From NCBI GenBank assembly GCA_017311315.1, contig CM029617.1, positions 5,717,820 through 5,781,819 on the forward strand: a stretch of 64,000 nucleotides of DNA, in the 5' to 3' direction. How positions within the stretch are numbered: position 1 is the first letter of the stretch; the number at the start of each line of letters is the position of its first letter. Source of the stretch: Dendrocalamus latiflorus (taxonomy: Eukaryota > Streptophyta > Magnoliopsida > Poales > Poaceae). Shown one piece after another: positions 44,801-55,076 of the stretch. Below the pieces are notes generated by a model that was not told the origin of the DNA, searched no databases, and saw nothing but the letters and a program-made list of their open reading frames with translations. The position numbers were made by a program, and so were the translations under genes.

Positions 44801-45224
44801 CAAGTCATCTTCGCGCGCTCGCGATCCTCACGATCGTCCGCGCGCGCCTTTTTTTTCGTTGCGCTCGGCTCCGAGTGGATCCCTCTGGTTTTTCCCCCAC
44901 GACTCCACGCCCACGTTCACCCACGACTCTGCCGTCGCCCTGAGTCACCCCCACTGGCTCTTCGCCAACACCCATCGCCTCTACTCCTCCTTCTCCGGGC
45001 CCCCAAAATTCACCGCACCGTCGTCGTCTCCATCCTCCAGGGCGCCACCGCCGTGCTCGCCTTCTCCCGCACCGACGAGTTCCTCGCCGACGGGCTCAGG
45101 TCCTACGTCCGCGAGGCGCGAGGAGGAGGACGGCGCCGTCAGCTTGCGGATGGTCGGCGGGCTCGGCGTCGCCATCTTCTGCCTCGAGTGGGTCGCGCTC
45201 GCCCTCGCCTTCGTGCTCAGGTAC
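44801..45224 (+). pseudogene. Captured GC-rich exon of an unidentified membrane protein
   Basis: The best reading switches frame near 45118. It gives SILQGATAVLAFSRTDEFLADGLRSYV, here split by a small insertion, followed by MVGGLGVAIFCLEWVALALAF, a clear transmembrane-like helix. It ends at a donor-like CAG/GTACCA at 45220-45225 and abuts the coatomer exon fragment on the other strand. A plant tetraspanin-like protein is my best guess, with low certainty. Confidence 0.35.
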
Positions 45225-45233
45225 CACGCATAC

Positions 45234-47237
45234 CTTTGCAACTTCTAATTTTCCAAGCTGCATGGCTAGGTCAAACTTGTAATCAGCATCAGTGGCTATC
45301 TCAAGAGCCTCCTCCAACATTCCTCTAGACTCCAAGAAATGAGCGACACTGCCATAAGAAAAAAGGGGAACCGGAACTAAGGTTAGAATAGAACAGACTC
45401 TAAACAAAGTTGGACAAAATACACCAACAGAGGAAGGAAACTAAATTGTGTGAATTTGTTATTTGACACTTCCATTAGTCAGTGAATATATGAAGATACA
45501 CTAGGAAAAAGTTGGTATGTAATTTCAATAACAGACTTATATGTAAATAATCTACCAGCTGAGTCTATTTTAGATGTGATATTGAGATATACGACAGCAC
45601 AGTTACATGATAACACAGATATCATAAACACTGTTGAAATGGCAGCATAAATTGCATATAAATGTATTTTCAAGATCTCATCTTGCTTGTATTGTTTGGA
45701 ACAATAGCACAACCAGGGTTGAGAAAACCGGCGGTTACCGGCCGGTAACCGCCGGTAACCGGAAATACCGGTCGCAACCGGGATTGGAAATACCGGCCGA
45801 AAATTTTTGAATTGAAGATTTGAATTTTTGACTTGTTAATGCAGTGGGTATATTAGTTTGGGTATTGTTTTTGATATATAAGGTTGATTAGCTATTGTTG
45901 GAAGTAAAAAAGGGTGAATTATTGTGATTGGCAGCTAGTAGTGTTGTTGGCAACACATGTTGGGCCCATTGTGCTGGAAAGGGCATTGGATACTTGTCTT
46001 TGAGAGTGTTTTGCAGCACTTTAGCACTAAAGAAAGGGCAGCAACAGTTGGCACATTAGATTGGGAGAAGAAATCAGCATCCTGGGGAGAAGGGACTAGC
46101 TGTAGCACGCGAGAGAGAAGTCAAGTAGCTGCAGCAAAGTGGTAGAGGAGAAGAGGAGATATGGCAATTTACAAGGTTTTGTTATATGCCGAAGCATCTC
46201 AATTACTTTTGGCCTCATAGTTACAACAAAATACTTCAATTTTGGGCAACAAAAGTAGAGCTTTTGGGATAGTTTCATGTAGTTTGATGGAGCTTTTTTA
46301 CAATGGATTAGTTTGATGTAGTGGAGCTCCAATTTAGGGCAACAAAATACTTCAATTTAGGGTTGAGAAATTGGATCCAAATATTTAGCCAAAACCTCTT
46401 CATTCCACCGGTTTTTCCGGTTTTTTCACCGGTAAAACCGGTAACCGCCCGGTAACCGGTCCGGTTACCGGTCGCCTCCCGCCCCGCCAAAAAATTCCTT
46501 TTGCTGAAATTTGACCGGTTGGAAACCGGGATTACCGGTTACCGGGCGGTAACCGGCCGGTTACCGGTACCGCCCGGCGGCCGGGATTTGCCCCGGTTCC
46601 GGTTTTTTCATCCTTGAGCACAACAATTCATTCACAAACCAGAGCAACATTTGGAGAAGGAAAAAAGATAAAGATAAATGAACATTTGGAGAACACAATA
46701 ACTTACATTGTACTTTAGGATATAGAATGATGTATCACTTGCTATTGCAACTAGGTCACCACTATCAGCCCAGTAGAGGTTCTACAAATACACGGCCTAA
46801 GCAGGTTATTTAAGCAGGTTATGCAGATGCAAACATGGATAACGGCTGCTTATGCAAAAGTTCAGCCACTTAGGTATACTATAACAATACTCATGAATGT
46901 TAAAAAACATGAAGAGCATTGTAGCATAGAAAAGTACCTGTGGGTAAAGGTCACAGCTTCCTAACTCCTTTACAGCCAGGGGCAATCTTTCCCCATCTGT
47001 AATCTGATGTAGAAATCAAAATAAGCCATCAGACCAGCTTCTCAATTCGATTAACTCGTTTGGTTTATGAAATAGGCAAACTGACCTCAAAGCCTGCACC
47101 AACACTCTTGATATTCACAGTTTGTATCTCATTATGTTTTGCCCAAATGATTTTCCCACTGGTATCCATACTTGCTACTGGTACTTCGCGACCCATTTTT
47201 ATCATTATAGTTCCCTCGTCATAACCAACCACCATCC
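45234..47237 (-). pseudogene. Captured exons of coatomer subunit beta-prime (COPB2-like)
   Basis: Four minus-strand exons in gene order: 47237-47086 (IIWAKHNEIQTVNIKSVGAG), 47003-46938 (DGERLPLAVKELGSCDLYPQ), 46781-46707 (NLYWADSGDLVAIASDTSFY) and 45348-45234 (VAHFLESRGMLEEALEIATD). Consensus GT/AG sites bound each. These are parts of the WD-repeat-to-helical region of COPI beta-prime, a Golgi vesicle coat subunit. Exons between the second and third, and between the third and fourth, are missing, and a hAT element sits in the last gap. It cannot encode the full protein. Confidence 0.85.
45714..46616. mobile_element. Non-autonomous hAT element, 903 bp
   Basis: Terminal inverted repeats CAGGGTTGAGAAAACCGG and CAAGGATGAAAAAACCGG (15 of 18 identical). 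Perfect 8-bp duplication AGCACAAC at 45706-45713 and 46617-46624. Both subterminal regions are packed with CCGGTAACCGG/GGTTACCGG repeats. No transposase is encoded. Confidence 0.93.
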
Positions 47238-48341
47238 TAGATTGCAACAAGATTAGGAGCATGTAGACTGAGTAGTTTCAGTTCAGCTGAGCATTTTCAG
47301 TTCAGCATAGCAGACCGAGTTTTTTGGATCATAAGCATTAGAATAGTTCAATGCATGTATTCAGTTTTCTTTCTGCACTTTATATGGGAAGATAACCCAG
47401 AATAACTGTGCTCAATTCGCTCATACTCTGTAACACATTGCTTTTAACAGTTCAATACATTTCCTTGCTTCTCTGAAGTATCCTGCATTCTTGAGAAAGT
47501 TGTGATGGACCGGTGGATGGAAGTTGATTAGTGTCTACAGGTCTTATCATATGATTAATCTGTTATGAACTAAATAGTATAACTGCAGCATGTGTTGTGT
47601 GATTGAAAACTTTTTTGTTTTGTCTGTAAATACTTAGCGGAATGGTATTTATGACTAGTATGATCGGCCTTGACTTTCTTATTTGTAAAGCACTTGTTTT
47701 TCTAAATAAATTATACAAGAGGTTGTAGAAACTCTTTTTCCATCTCAGTACTGCAGAAAACAAATTTTGCATTCATGAATGAACTTACCATAATACACCT
47801 TCATAGCATTGTCTTGCTCCTGTCTTTTGCATCAAACACTGTACTTCATCTTGCAAAAGTTACCATCTGAACCTGTTCTTTTGACACACAAAAACACAAT
47901 GAATCACATAGGGAAAGTTAACGATCTAATTTTTTTAGCAATATTGTAAAATTTATCATCCTCTTGGTCCAAACATATTCATTTTCCCTTTTTAAAGTAT
48001 TAAAAGCAGTTCAGGAATAAGGTACTTGAATAATGGAAATATTGATTTGGATTTGAAGATAAATTTAGTTAATCATCAGAATATATTTTCGGGACACCGG
48101 TCTGTACTGAAGCATTGTACCACGAGATATGATTTCCACAACTCGAATAATTTGAATTAGTATCATCCTATCTGTCACGATATTTTTTTTCTGAAGTTGC
48201 ATTATCTTCATCTTGCTAATGAAATCCAATTATGCTCACAAACAGTGAATTGCAGGGTAAATTCCATTGATAATATAAACTGTGAGCATACTAAGTGAGC
48301 ACACAGAAATAATTAAGGAAGAAAAATGGCAGTCAAAGAAC
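47238..48341. other. CACTA interior, intron-like sequence
   Basis: AT-rich; no exon recognised between the coatomer and acylamino-acid-releasing enzyme fragments. Confidence 0.4.
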
Positions 48342-49800
48342 CTGGCCGATCAAATGTGTTGTCAAGAAACCTCCATGTGAACCTCCAACTACAGCTACTC
48401 TAGATGCATCTATTAGTCCTCTCTTTGTAACAAAGTCCAAAGCCATCAAAACGTCATTCACATCCTGCTCATGAGTATTTAACAAATTGTGCATAGTATC
48501 ACACACAGTACATGATAATTTTTGACATCTTGTAAGAATAATCTTAAACATGGAAGTAAATCGATAACACCTGAGAACCAATATTGCCAGGAAGTGATTG
48601 CAGTGCTTCTTCCCCAAACCCCACTGAGCCCCTAAGCAACAGAGAAGTGTGTACAGATATTCCATGTATGTGTTATACAAAATGTATTTACCATGCAAAT
48701 ATATAAAAAGGGAACTCAAAAGGATATAATGATCGAGTTATCCAATAGTTCAAGTTAAAATCACTTACAAGGATTTTGAATAACTTGATGGGTAAGTTGA
48801 GTGTGGGCCACCATGAAGAACAACAATTGTTGGATTACTTGCAGAATCCTTACAAGACACAAAAATAGCCTCAAAGGGCAGCTTAGCACCTGAATAGATA
48901 TAAAAATATAAAAATCATCAAACGAGAGAGAGAGAGAGAGAGAGCCAAGCGTGCAGGTATTGTTCAATAGGATAAAATGAAATCATTATTGTAATAATCA
49001 AAGCTCGATATATTAGTCCAAGATATATGATTATAACTGGATATTTGATGGAAGTGTAAAGTGAAATGCTGAGCGAGCGTGTAAATAAGAATGTTATCCA
49101 TGCAGACTACTTCAGTGAAGAATCTGCAGAAATGCTTAGGAGAAAGTAATAAAGGGGTATCAACACAATTCAAAAGTAGCAGTAGAGATCTTTATAAAGG
49201 ATATTTCAAAAATAGCCTATTATGAGCACATGCAGATAACCAAGTAGAACTTGGACTATCATGAGCTTTATGAGCTTTTCTTAGATTATTATGCATTCTA
49301 GTGCAGCCTTTATTTAACACAACGTAGTTACATCATGCCACAACTCATGATATACCAGTATAGCATTGTACTGATCGCAATATAAAGAGGATCACCAGGT
49401 AAAGGATGCAGGAATAGTTCAGAAAGAAATAAACTGGGAAGTGTCAACTTCAGAGTCAGAAAAAGACAATAAAATTATAGCAGTTATTGCTGCAAATTTG
49501 GTGATCTCCAAAAGAATAGGTGGTGTTTAGTTGTTAGCATAGCATACCATCTGGAAGTTTGTCAAAAGGGTTGCCAATTGGGATTTTGAGTACCCTGAAC
49601 TTATGACTTGCTAATAAGGAGCTGATCTGTCACACCATCAAATCTTTGTCAGAATTGGGGGGGTGGGGGGGGGGAGGGGGGCAATATGGACATAAAATAT
49701 TTTCCTTTTAGTTAAACCTTATCAGATGCCTTCGGATATGGAGATGAAATTTCTTGCCACTCCCATTGGCCTGACTTTTCAGTCTGAGAAGCTTCAAATC
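48342..49800 (-). pseudogene. Captured exons of acylamino-acid-releasing enzyme (AARE-like)
   Basis: Five minus-strand exons with splice consensus: about 49800-49718 (GQWEWQEISSPYPKASDK), 49626-49548 (FRVLKIPIGNPFDKLPDG), 48889-48769 (NPTIVVLHGGPHSTYPSSYS), 48631-48571 (GSVGFGEEALQSLPGNIGSQ) and 48464-48342 (VAVVGGSHGGFLTTHLIGQ). The last holds the GGSHGG nucleophile-serine motif of this S9 serine peptidase, which removes N-acylated residues from peptides. The propeller domain and the C-terminal part with the other catalytic residues are absent. A 40-bp piece of the first exon is repeated about 70 bp to the right (49814-49853). Confidence 0.87.
49660..49681 (+). repeat. G-rich run
   Basis: Nearly uninterrupted guanine tract within an intron-like gap of the AARE fragment; it could form a G-quadruplex. 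Confidence 0.8.
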
Positions 49801-49859
49801 CATAGTATATTTGATGAAATTTCTTGCCACTCCCATTGGCCTGACTTTTCAATCAATTG

Positions 49860-50890
49860 TTGCTGCTCTACACAAGATAAAGAGAGATAAAGGCTGTTGT
49901 TCAATTATATATAGTGCTGCTGCATATAGCTGTCTAGGTGACTTATTTACTTTTTTTTTCTCATGGAAACACTTTCGTGGAGGGGGATTTAGAATTCGGC
50001 AGAGGAGAAAGAGGATTAAAAACATTGTAATTTCAGGTCGCCGGAGGTGCTGAGCTGCTGCACTTCGATAATTAGGTAAGCTGGTAGCAGTGCATCGGTT
50101 GCTTATCTGCTCATGGAGTTGCAGCTTTCATTTGCTCGCACTGGCAAGGGCAAAGTGCTAGCATTTTGTCATTCATGTTACAGAATACTCCGAGCAGCAG
50201 TCTAGTATGCTTTTGTGAAATGTTCTATCATGATGCAGTGGATCCATCTTTTAATAATTTCTGCTTTCATGCTTTTAGTAATTATTTATTCCATACTTGC
50301 TAGCTTCTTAGGTTAGCTTTTTGTGCATGGTTGAAATGGTTGAAAACAAAGGGCAGACTTTTCACATTTTATTTATGACCTCTGTTTCAGTTCTACTCAG
50401 TCTGTGTGCATACGACTTAGTGCTTGATTGTTTCACTAGTGTCATGGTATGTCAGCCCGTTTTATTTAATTCAAGCTAACTGGACACTACTATATATAAA
50501 GTTAATTTTCAATCAAGCAAAACAATAACAGTGATTTTTCCCTCCTAAATGTTAGCAAAAATAAATTATCATACATGTTAATTTTATATCTTATTTAATG
50601 TAAAGAACCTTTTGGACTATTTTTGTTCGTATATATGTGTCATGCTCTAGACCATCCTATCTCAACCATAGCACTTTACTTGTTCTCAAGCTCCAAGTTC
50701 AAATAACATTACAAATATGCACTTTAGTCAAATTATTACCACTCGGTTATACTTGATTCTTATTTGTGAATTATCCTATGCTTTATTCTTATTTTCCTAT
50801 TGGTGCTATATTTTTTTTAGATTGTGCTACCATGGCGGTGGATAATTGAACCATAAATCTGGAATGCGATGGGAAAGCTGAAGGACATAA
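49860..50890. other. CACTA interior upstream of the transposase-family gene
   Basis: AT-rich, no exon recognised. Probably contains the 5' region of the gene that starts near 50907. Confidence 0.4.
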
Positions 50891-50906
50891 ACATGTGCAA
50901 AGGCAA

Positions 50907-53900
50907 ATGGATAGAGATCAGATATGCTTTTTTGACTTGATTGATATGATCGAGGGTTCTGGGTACACATCAGTCGACTATCTATACTACAAGAGAAAGG
51001 ATAGCTTGGTTTTAATAGAACAAGATTCTGATGTGATGGAAATGCTCAACGAGTGTGAGAGCGAAAAGACAGTTAATTTGTTTGTGACGAAGCAGAGACT
51101 TGCCACTTTAGCGCCTACCAAGTCCAACAAAGAACCATCCAAATCTAAACCAAAAAAAAAATAAAGGTATTAGAATGAACATATAATTTAATTTTCTATG
51201 TATATTTGATTATTCAAGGACAACTATTCCTAGTCATGTTAGTTATCAATGATTTATTTTCATCCAAGATTAGCATATCCAACCCCACCGCGGTATGTGA
51301 CTTAATAAATGCAGTCCTGATAGTCTAATACAAATATCTAGCTGTTTAATAAAAAGATTACATATTGTTTATTATATTCACTATAAACTCGTATTCATGT
51401 CCCCAACATTTGTTTAGCAGGAAGAGGAGGTACAAAGAAAAAGAAAGGATTAAATTTAATGCATACTGAAGCACTATATGCTAACGAGGTTGAGCAGAAC
51501 GATGATGAGAACCAGAACACATCAGGTACAAATGTAGTTAGATCAATCTGATTCATATGAACTGCATCTTAACCAGTTACTATCACTATCATTCTGTTTT
51601 TATTAGGTGATGGCGATGAAGTACCTGATAAGCGAAAGGGGACCGTTTTAACACATGTTTGGGATCTACTTGAAGGAGATCGGATAGTAGTAAGATGTAA
51701 TATGCTTGGACAACCCATTGGAAAAGAAAGTGGCCTTTTAGGGCAATTTTTGGGTACCATAGCAAGAAATGGTGGTTACTGTCCTGTTGGTGCCAAAGAT
51801 TGGAGAGAAGTTAAGAAAAACAATGCAGAAACGATAATTCAATTCGTCCAGGTTAGCTAAATTTTACAAGACATAGTGTTTTTATAAGATTAAGTATATA
51901 TATGCTTGTTATCATGTCATGAAGTCAAATTCATTCATTAGTGACTTTCTTATTTTAGACAAAGTTCTTATATCCTCGTTCATGTGAGAAATGGATATTG
52001 AAATCAATTGGAAGAGATTGGAGAAAATACAAGGCAATATTAAAAAAGACACTATTTAATCCAAAGAAGAAAAAGTCAGTTTTGAAGAAGCGTTGTCCAG
52101 ATGATATCGATGAAGATCAATGGAAGGCCCTAGTAAAATATTGGAAGTCCAGCGAAGGACAAGTAAGGCACCATTATTAACGCTATTTGCCTTTTTTTAC
52201 TATCACTATCTATACCATTATTGATTTCTATATGTATAATGGTTCATTATCTATTAATTTACTTTTCTTGTAGAACCTAAGTGAGAAGAACAAAATAAGT
52301 CGTGAAATGAAGAAGACAACACATACAGCGGGTACAAAGAGTTATGCTCGTTGGTCTGAGGACATGGTGAGTCATCTTCTGTTTAAAAAAATTATATATG
52401 ATTCTTCTTACTTTCCTTACTGCTATTTTTTCAGAGGCAAGCTGATCCTGAAAAAAAACAGCCACATAGAGCAATGGTTTACCTTGCAACTCACAGGAAA
52501 AGAGGAAAAGGGATAAATGAACCAGTGGTATGCTACATGCACATGAGAATTTTTGCAAATATAAAATTATTTCTGTTTTCTAATGTGCGGATTTCTTGCT
52601 TGTAGGTTGAATTGGAAAGTCTCCTCGACGCACAACCAGAGTTAGCCCAAAATAGTGAGGGAGGAGTTGCATGGGAAGGTGATGCATTACATCAGGTGTT
52701 GGGAGAAGAGAAAGCTGGACAAGTACACGGCATGGGATTGCTTCCAGTTCCTAAACAAGTTTATGGTCGAAGAACACACCATTTTAAGGGCATTAATATA
52801 GTTTCACTAGATGGCTCATCATCTGATGTAGAGACTCACATGTTGGAGGAAATAAGGCAACTCAAAGAGCATTCTAGAATGCAAGACAAAGTTATTGAAG
52901 AACTAAAAAACAATCAAAGGCACCATGAGAACCAAGAAGCAACAATGGTAACAATTTACATTTTAATTTGTAACTCCATATTGAAAAGTGTTACTCAAAT
53001 TTTATATCATTTCTAGGGAAATTGTGCTAGGAGTGATCATAACAATTCTCAGAATCAAGCGGTGCATTTTAAAAGAAAGGTATTTGCTCTATTTTCCATG
53101 TTTTCACCTAATCTAGTCTTTTGGCTTTAATATTGTTTCAAATTTTTAGAGAGTTCACTGTCTTGCACCCAACCAGAATGATGGATTCCTTAAGCACAGG
53201 GATGAATTGGTAAAGTCACTTTATTGTGAATTTAATACTTATTTTATCCATAAAGGATTTTTTGTATTAACTCATGCTACTGTCTTTTTTCTCTTTACTA
53301 GAATAAAGAAACATGTGAGTCTGAATTTAGTGATGATGACAGTCTACTTTTGTCCACCACAAGTAGAACAACAAAGAAACAAAAGGTATCTATGAACCAC
53401 ACTTTGCTATAATTATAGTAGAATTTGTCTTATTATTTCATACTTCATTTTATATATATGTGTAAGGGTCAGCATGGAGGGCCTGGAGAGACTACAACCA
53501 TTGCACACCAGGAGGTGGCTCATGACAAGGCTACATGCTACAAGCGTCAAACACCTAAACAACTTCCTCAAATGAAGGTAGATGAACATAATATTACTTG
53601 TTCTAATTGCATGATCATGATGTACAACTAAAGGCTGTTGGTCACTAAGAGATTATGTCAAATTAATGTAGGCTGGGTCTATGGTGCTATTAATGACTTC
53701 AAAATATCCTAATAAGGCTCATGTGGCCTATGCAACTCTCTTGAGCACTGATCCAGAAGCCACTGTTGGTGGAGTTAAGACAGGAAGTCAATTCTACAAA
53801 GTGCGTATCAATCATGTTATAGCAAAAGATGAGCCATTAGTGAGGCCCATGCCTAGGTGCAACAATATTGGTGATGCTCAAGCCAAAGGAGTCTCAATTG

Positions 53901-54024
53901 CTTGGCCTTCGATGTTTGTATGTTCAAACTAGCTTTCTTAACTTTAAATCAATGAACATATGTGGCCTAATTTGTAATGTTATAACTTACATTTTCTTTG
54001 CAGGTTGAATTGATTAATGGTTGA
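50907..54024 (+). CDS. Ptta/En/Spm-family transposase-associated gene of the CACTA element (13 exons)
   Basis: Exons by splice consensus and open frame: 50907-51168, 51421-51527, 51607-51851, 51959-52162, 52274-52366, 52435-52527, 52616-52947, 53017-53079, 53150-53209, 53302-53385, 53467-53577, 53672-53917 and 54004-54024. From exon 3 on nearly all junctions are phase 0 and no stop occurs. The domain in exons 3-5 (RCNMLGQPIGKESGLLGQFL, WILKSIGRDWRKYKAILKK, KKTTHTAGTKSYARWSED) fits the plant transposase Ptta/En/Spm family (PF03004 from memory). An acidic, Lys-rich N-terminus and a short coiled coil (exon 7) flank it. The only defect seen is a stop in the run of ten A at the end of exon 1, consistent with a one-base length error. 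The likely role is binding the subterminal repeats, like TNPA. The start codon is uncertain. Confidence 0.75.
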
Positions 54025-54329
54025 ATTCCTACATCGATGTGTACAAGAAGAAGTGATGGACTTTATGAATCCTAGCTAGTTCTTGAATTTTTCTTTCTAG
54101 TATGGACTATGTGTATTTGCTCTCTAGAGCCATATCGTTATGTACATAAACTATGATTTGATCTGAACAAGCACTATGTTTGAATTCATCCTACAATATG
54201 TGGATCTTTCTATGATTATGGAAATTTGTGGTTTATGTGATTTTGCAATGTCTCATGTTTGTGTGATTATATAATAATCCGTGTGCCATACGTATAGGCG
54301 AAATAAATATTTATTTCATAATCTGAATA
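54025..54329. other. 3' flank of the transposase-family gene
   Basis: AT-rich likely 3' untranslated region leading into the subterminal repeats; nothing else seen. Confidence 0.4.
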
Positions 54330-54720
54330 TGTTACAATAGCTATAGAAAAGTGTTACAAACCATGTGTTCCTTTGTTCCATACTGTGCTCTACCATAATG
54401 TAGAAGTGTTACTAGAAGTAAAAAAAGTGTTGCAGCAAACAATCCCTGTAACACTAGGCAAATGTTCCGATAAATAAATAAATGTGTTACAAACTATGCG
54501 TTCTACTATAATGCCAAGTGTTACTAGAGCAAAAAAAAGTGTTACAGCAAAAATCATTGTAACACTAGACAAATGTTCCTGTAGACAAGCAGATGTGTTA
54601 CAATAAACCAGTATATAGTAACATGGCCAATTGGAACACAAAAAAATGTGTTACTAAGAGAGCTAGTAACACTTTTTCTAACCTATAGTAACACAAGTTG
54701 GTGTTACTATATCTCTGCGC
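54330..54720. repeat. Right subterminal repeats of CACTA element
   Basis: A dozen or more TGTGTTACA/GTAACAC motifs in both orientations, mirroring the left end. Confidence 0.8.
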
Positions 54721-54730
54721 TGTAGTAGTG

Positions 54731-54762
54731 TAGATTCAGATTGAAAAATCTGGGTCTGACAT
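54731..54762 (+). repeat. Tekay-type LTR, right remnant after CACTA
   Basis: Begins with the duplicated TAG and ends GGGTCTGACA, the expected end of the LTR interrupted at 37472. Confidence 0.55.
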
Positions 54763-55061
54763 GTTTGCACTATGCCTTTTTAACACCATTTTTAATATTT
54801 CTTTAACTAAGGTTAGCTTTCGTTTCATTTGGTCGGCATGAAATTAGTCTAAACGTCAACTCGTATTTTTGAGATTTTGACAAAAACTCAAAAGGATAGC
54901 TTTTGCTCACAAGTCTAAGAGAGATAAGATAGAAATAGGAAAGGAGAGATAGCAATAATACTTATGGTTTTCGAAATTCTTTTGTATTGAAAATATGGCT
55001 TTGTGAAATTGTATTCTTATCGTAATCAAATCTACACCTAGGGTAACCTACAATCAAGCCT
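54763..55061 (-). other. 5' leader of a minus-strand Tekay-type element
   Basis: AT-rich sequence downstream (minus sense) of the primer-binding site; no ORF. It is cut on the left by the other LTR. Confidence 0.45.
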
Positions 55062-55073
55062 GCTCGGATACCA
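55062..55073 (-). promoter_or_regulatory. Primer-binding site of Tekay-type element
   Basis: Minus strand TGGTATCCGAGC, one base from the initiator methionine tRNA site TGGTATCAGAGC, three bases after the LTR. Confidence 0.8.
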
Positions 55074-55076
55074 CTC

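Larger units (their letters stand above)
37473..54730. mobile_element. CACTA (En/Spm-type) transposon, 17.26 kb, carrying host gene fragments
   Basis: Left end CACTACTACAAAACATGG; the right end is the complement of CACTACTACAGCGCAG. Both are flanked by the 3-bp duplication TAG (37470-37472 and 54731-54733). The terminal 300-400 bp on each side are packed with TGTGTTACA/TGTAACACA motifs in both orientations, the expected subterminal protein-binding repeats. It inserted into a Tekay-type LTR. The right 4 kb carries a Ptta/En/Spm-family gene; I find no TNP2-type transposase, so movement would need one in trans. The left 13 kb contains captured host exons and secondary insertions. 17 kb is large but within the known CACTA size range. 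Confidence 0.92.

Noticed and set aside
48923..48942. GA microsatellite as a regulatory element
   Set aside because: It is a simple repeat inside an intron-like gap of a captured gene fragment; nothing supports a function.
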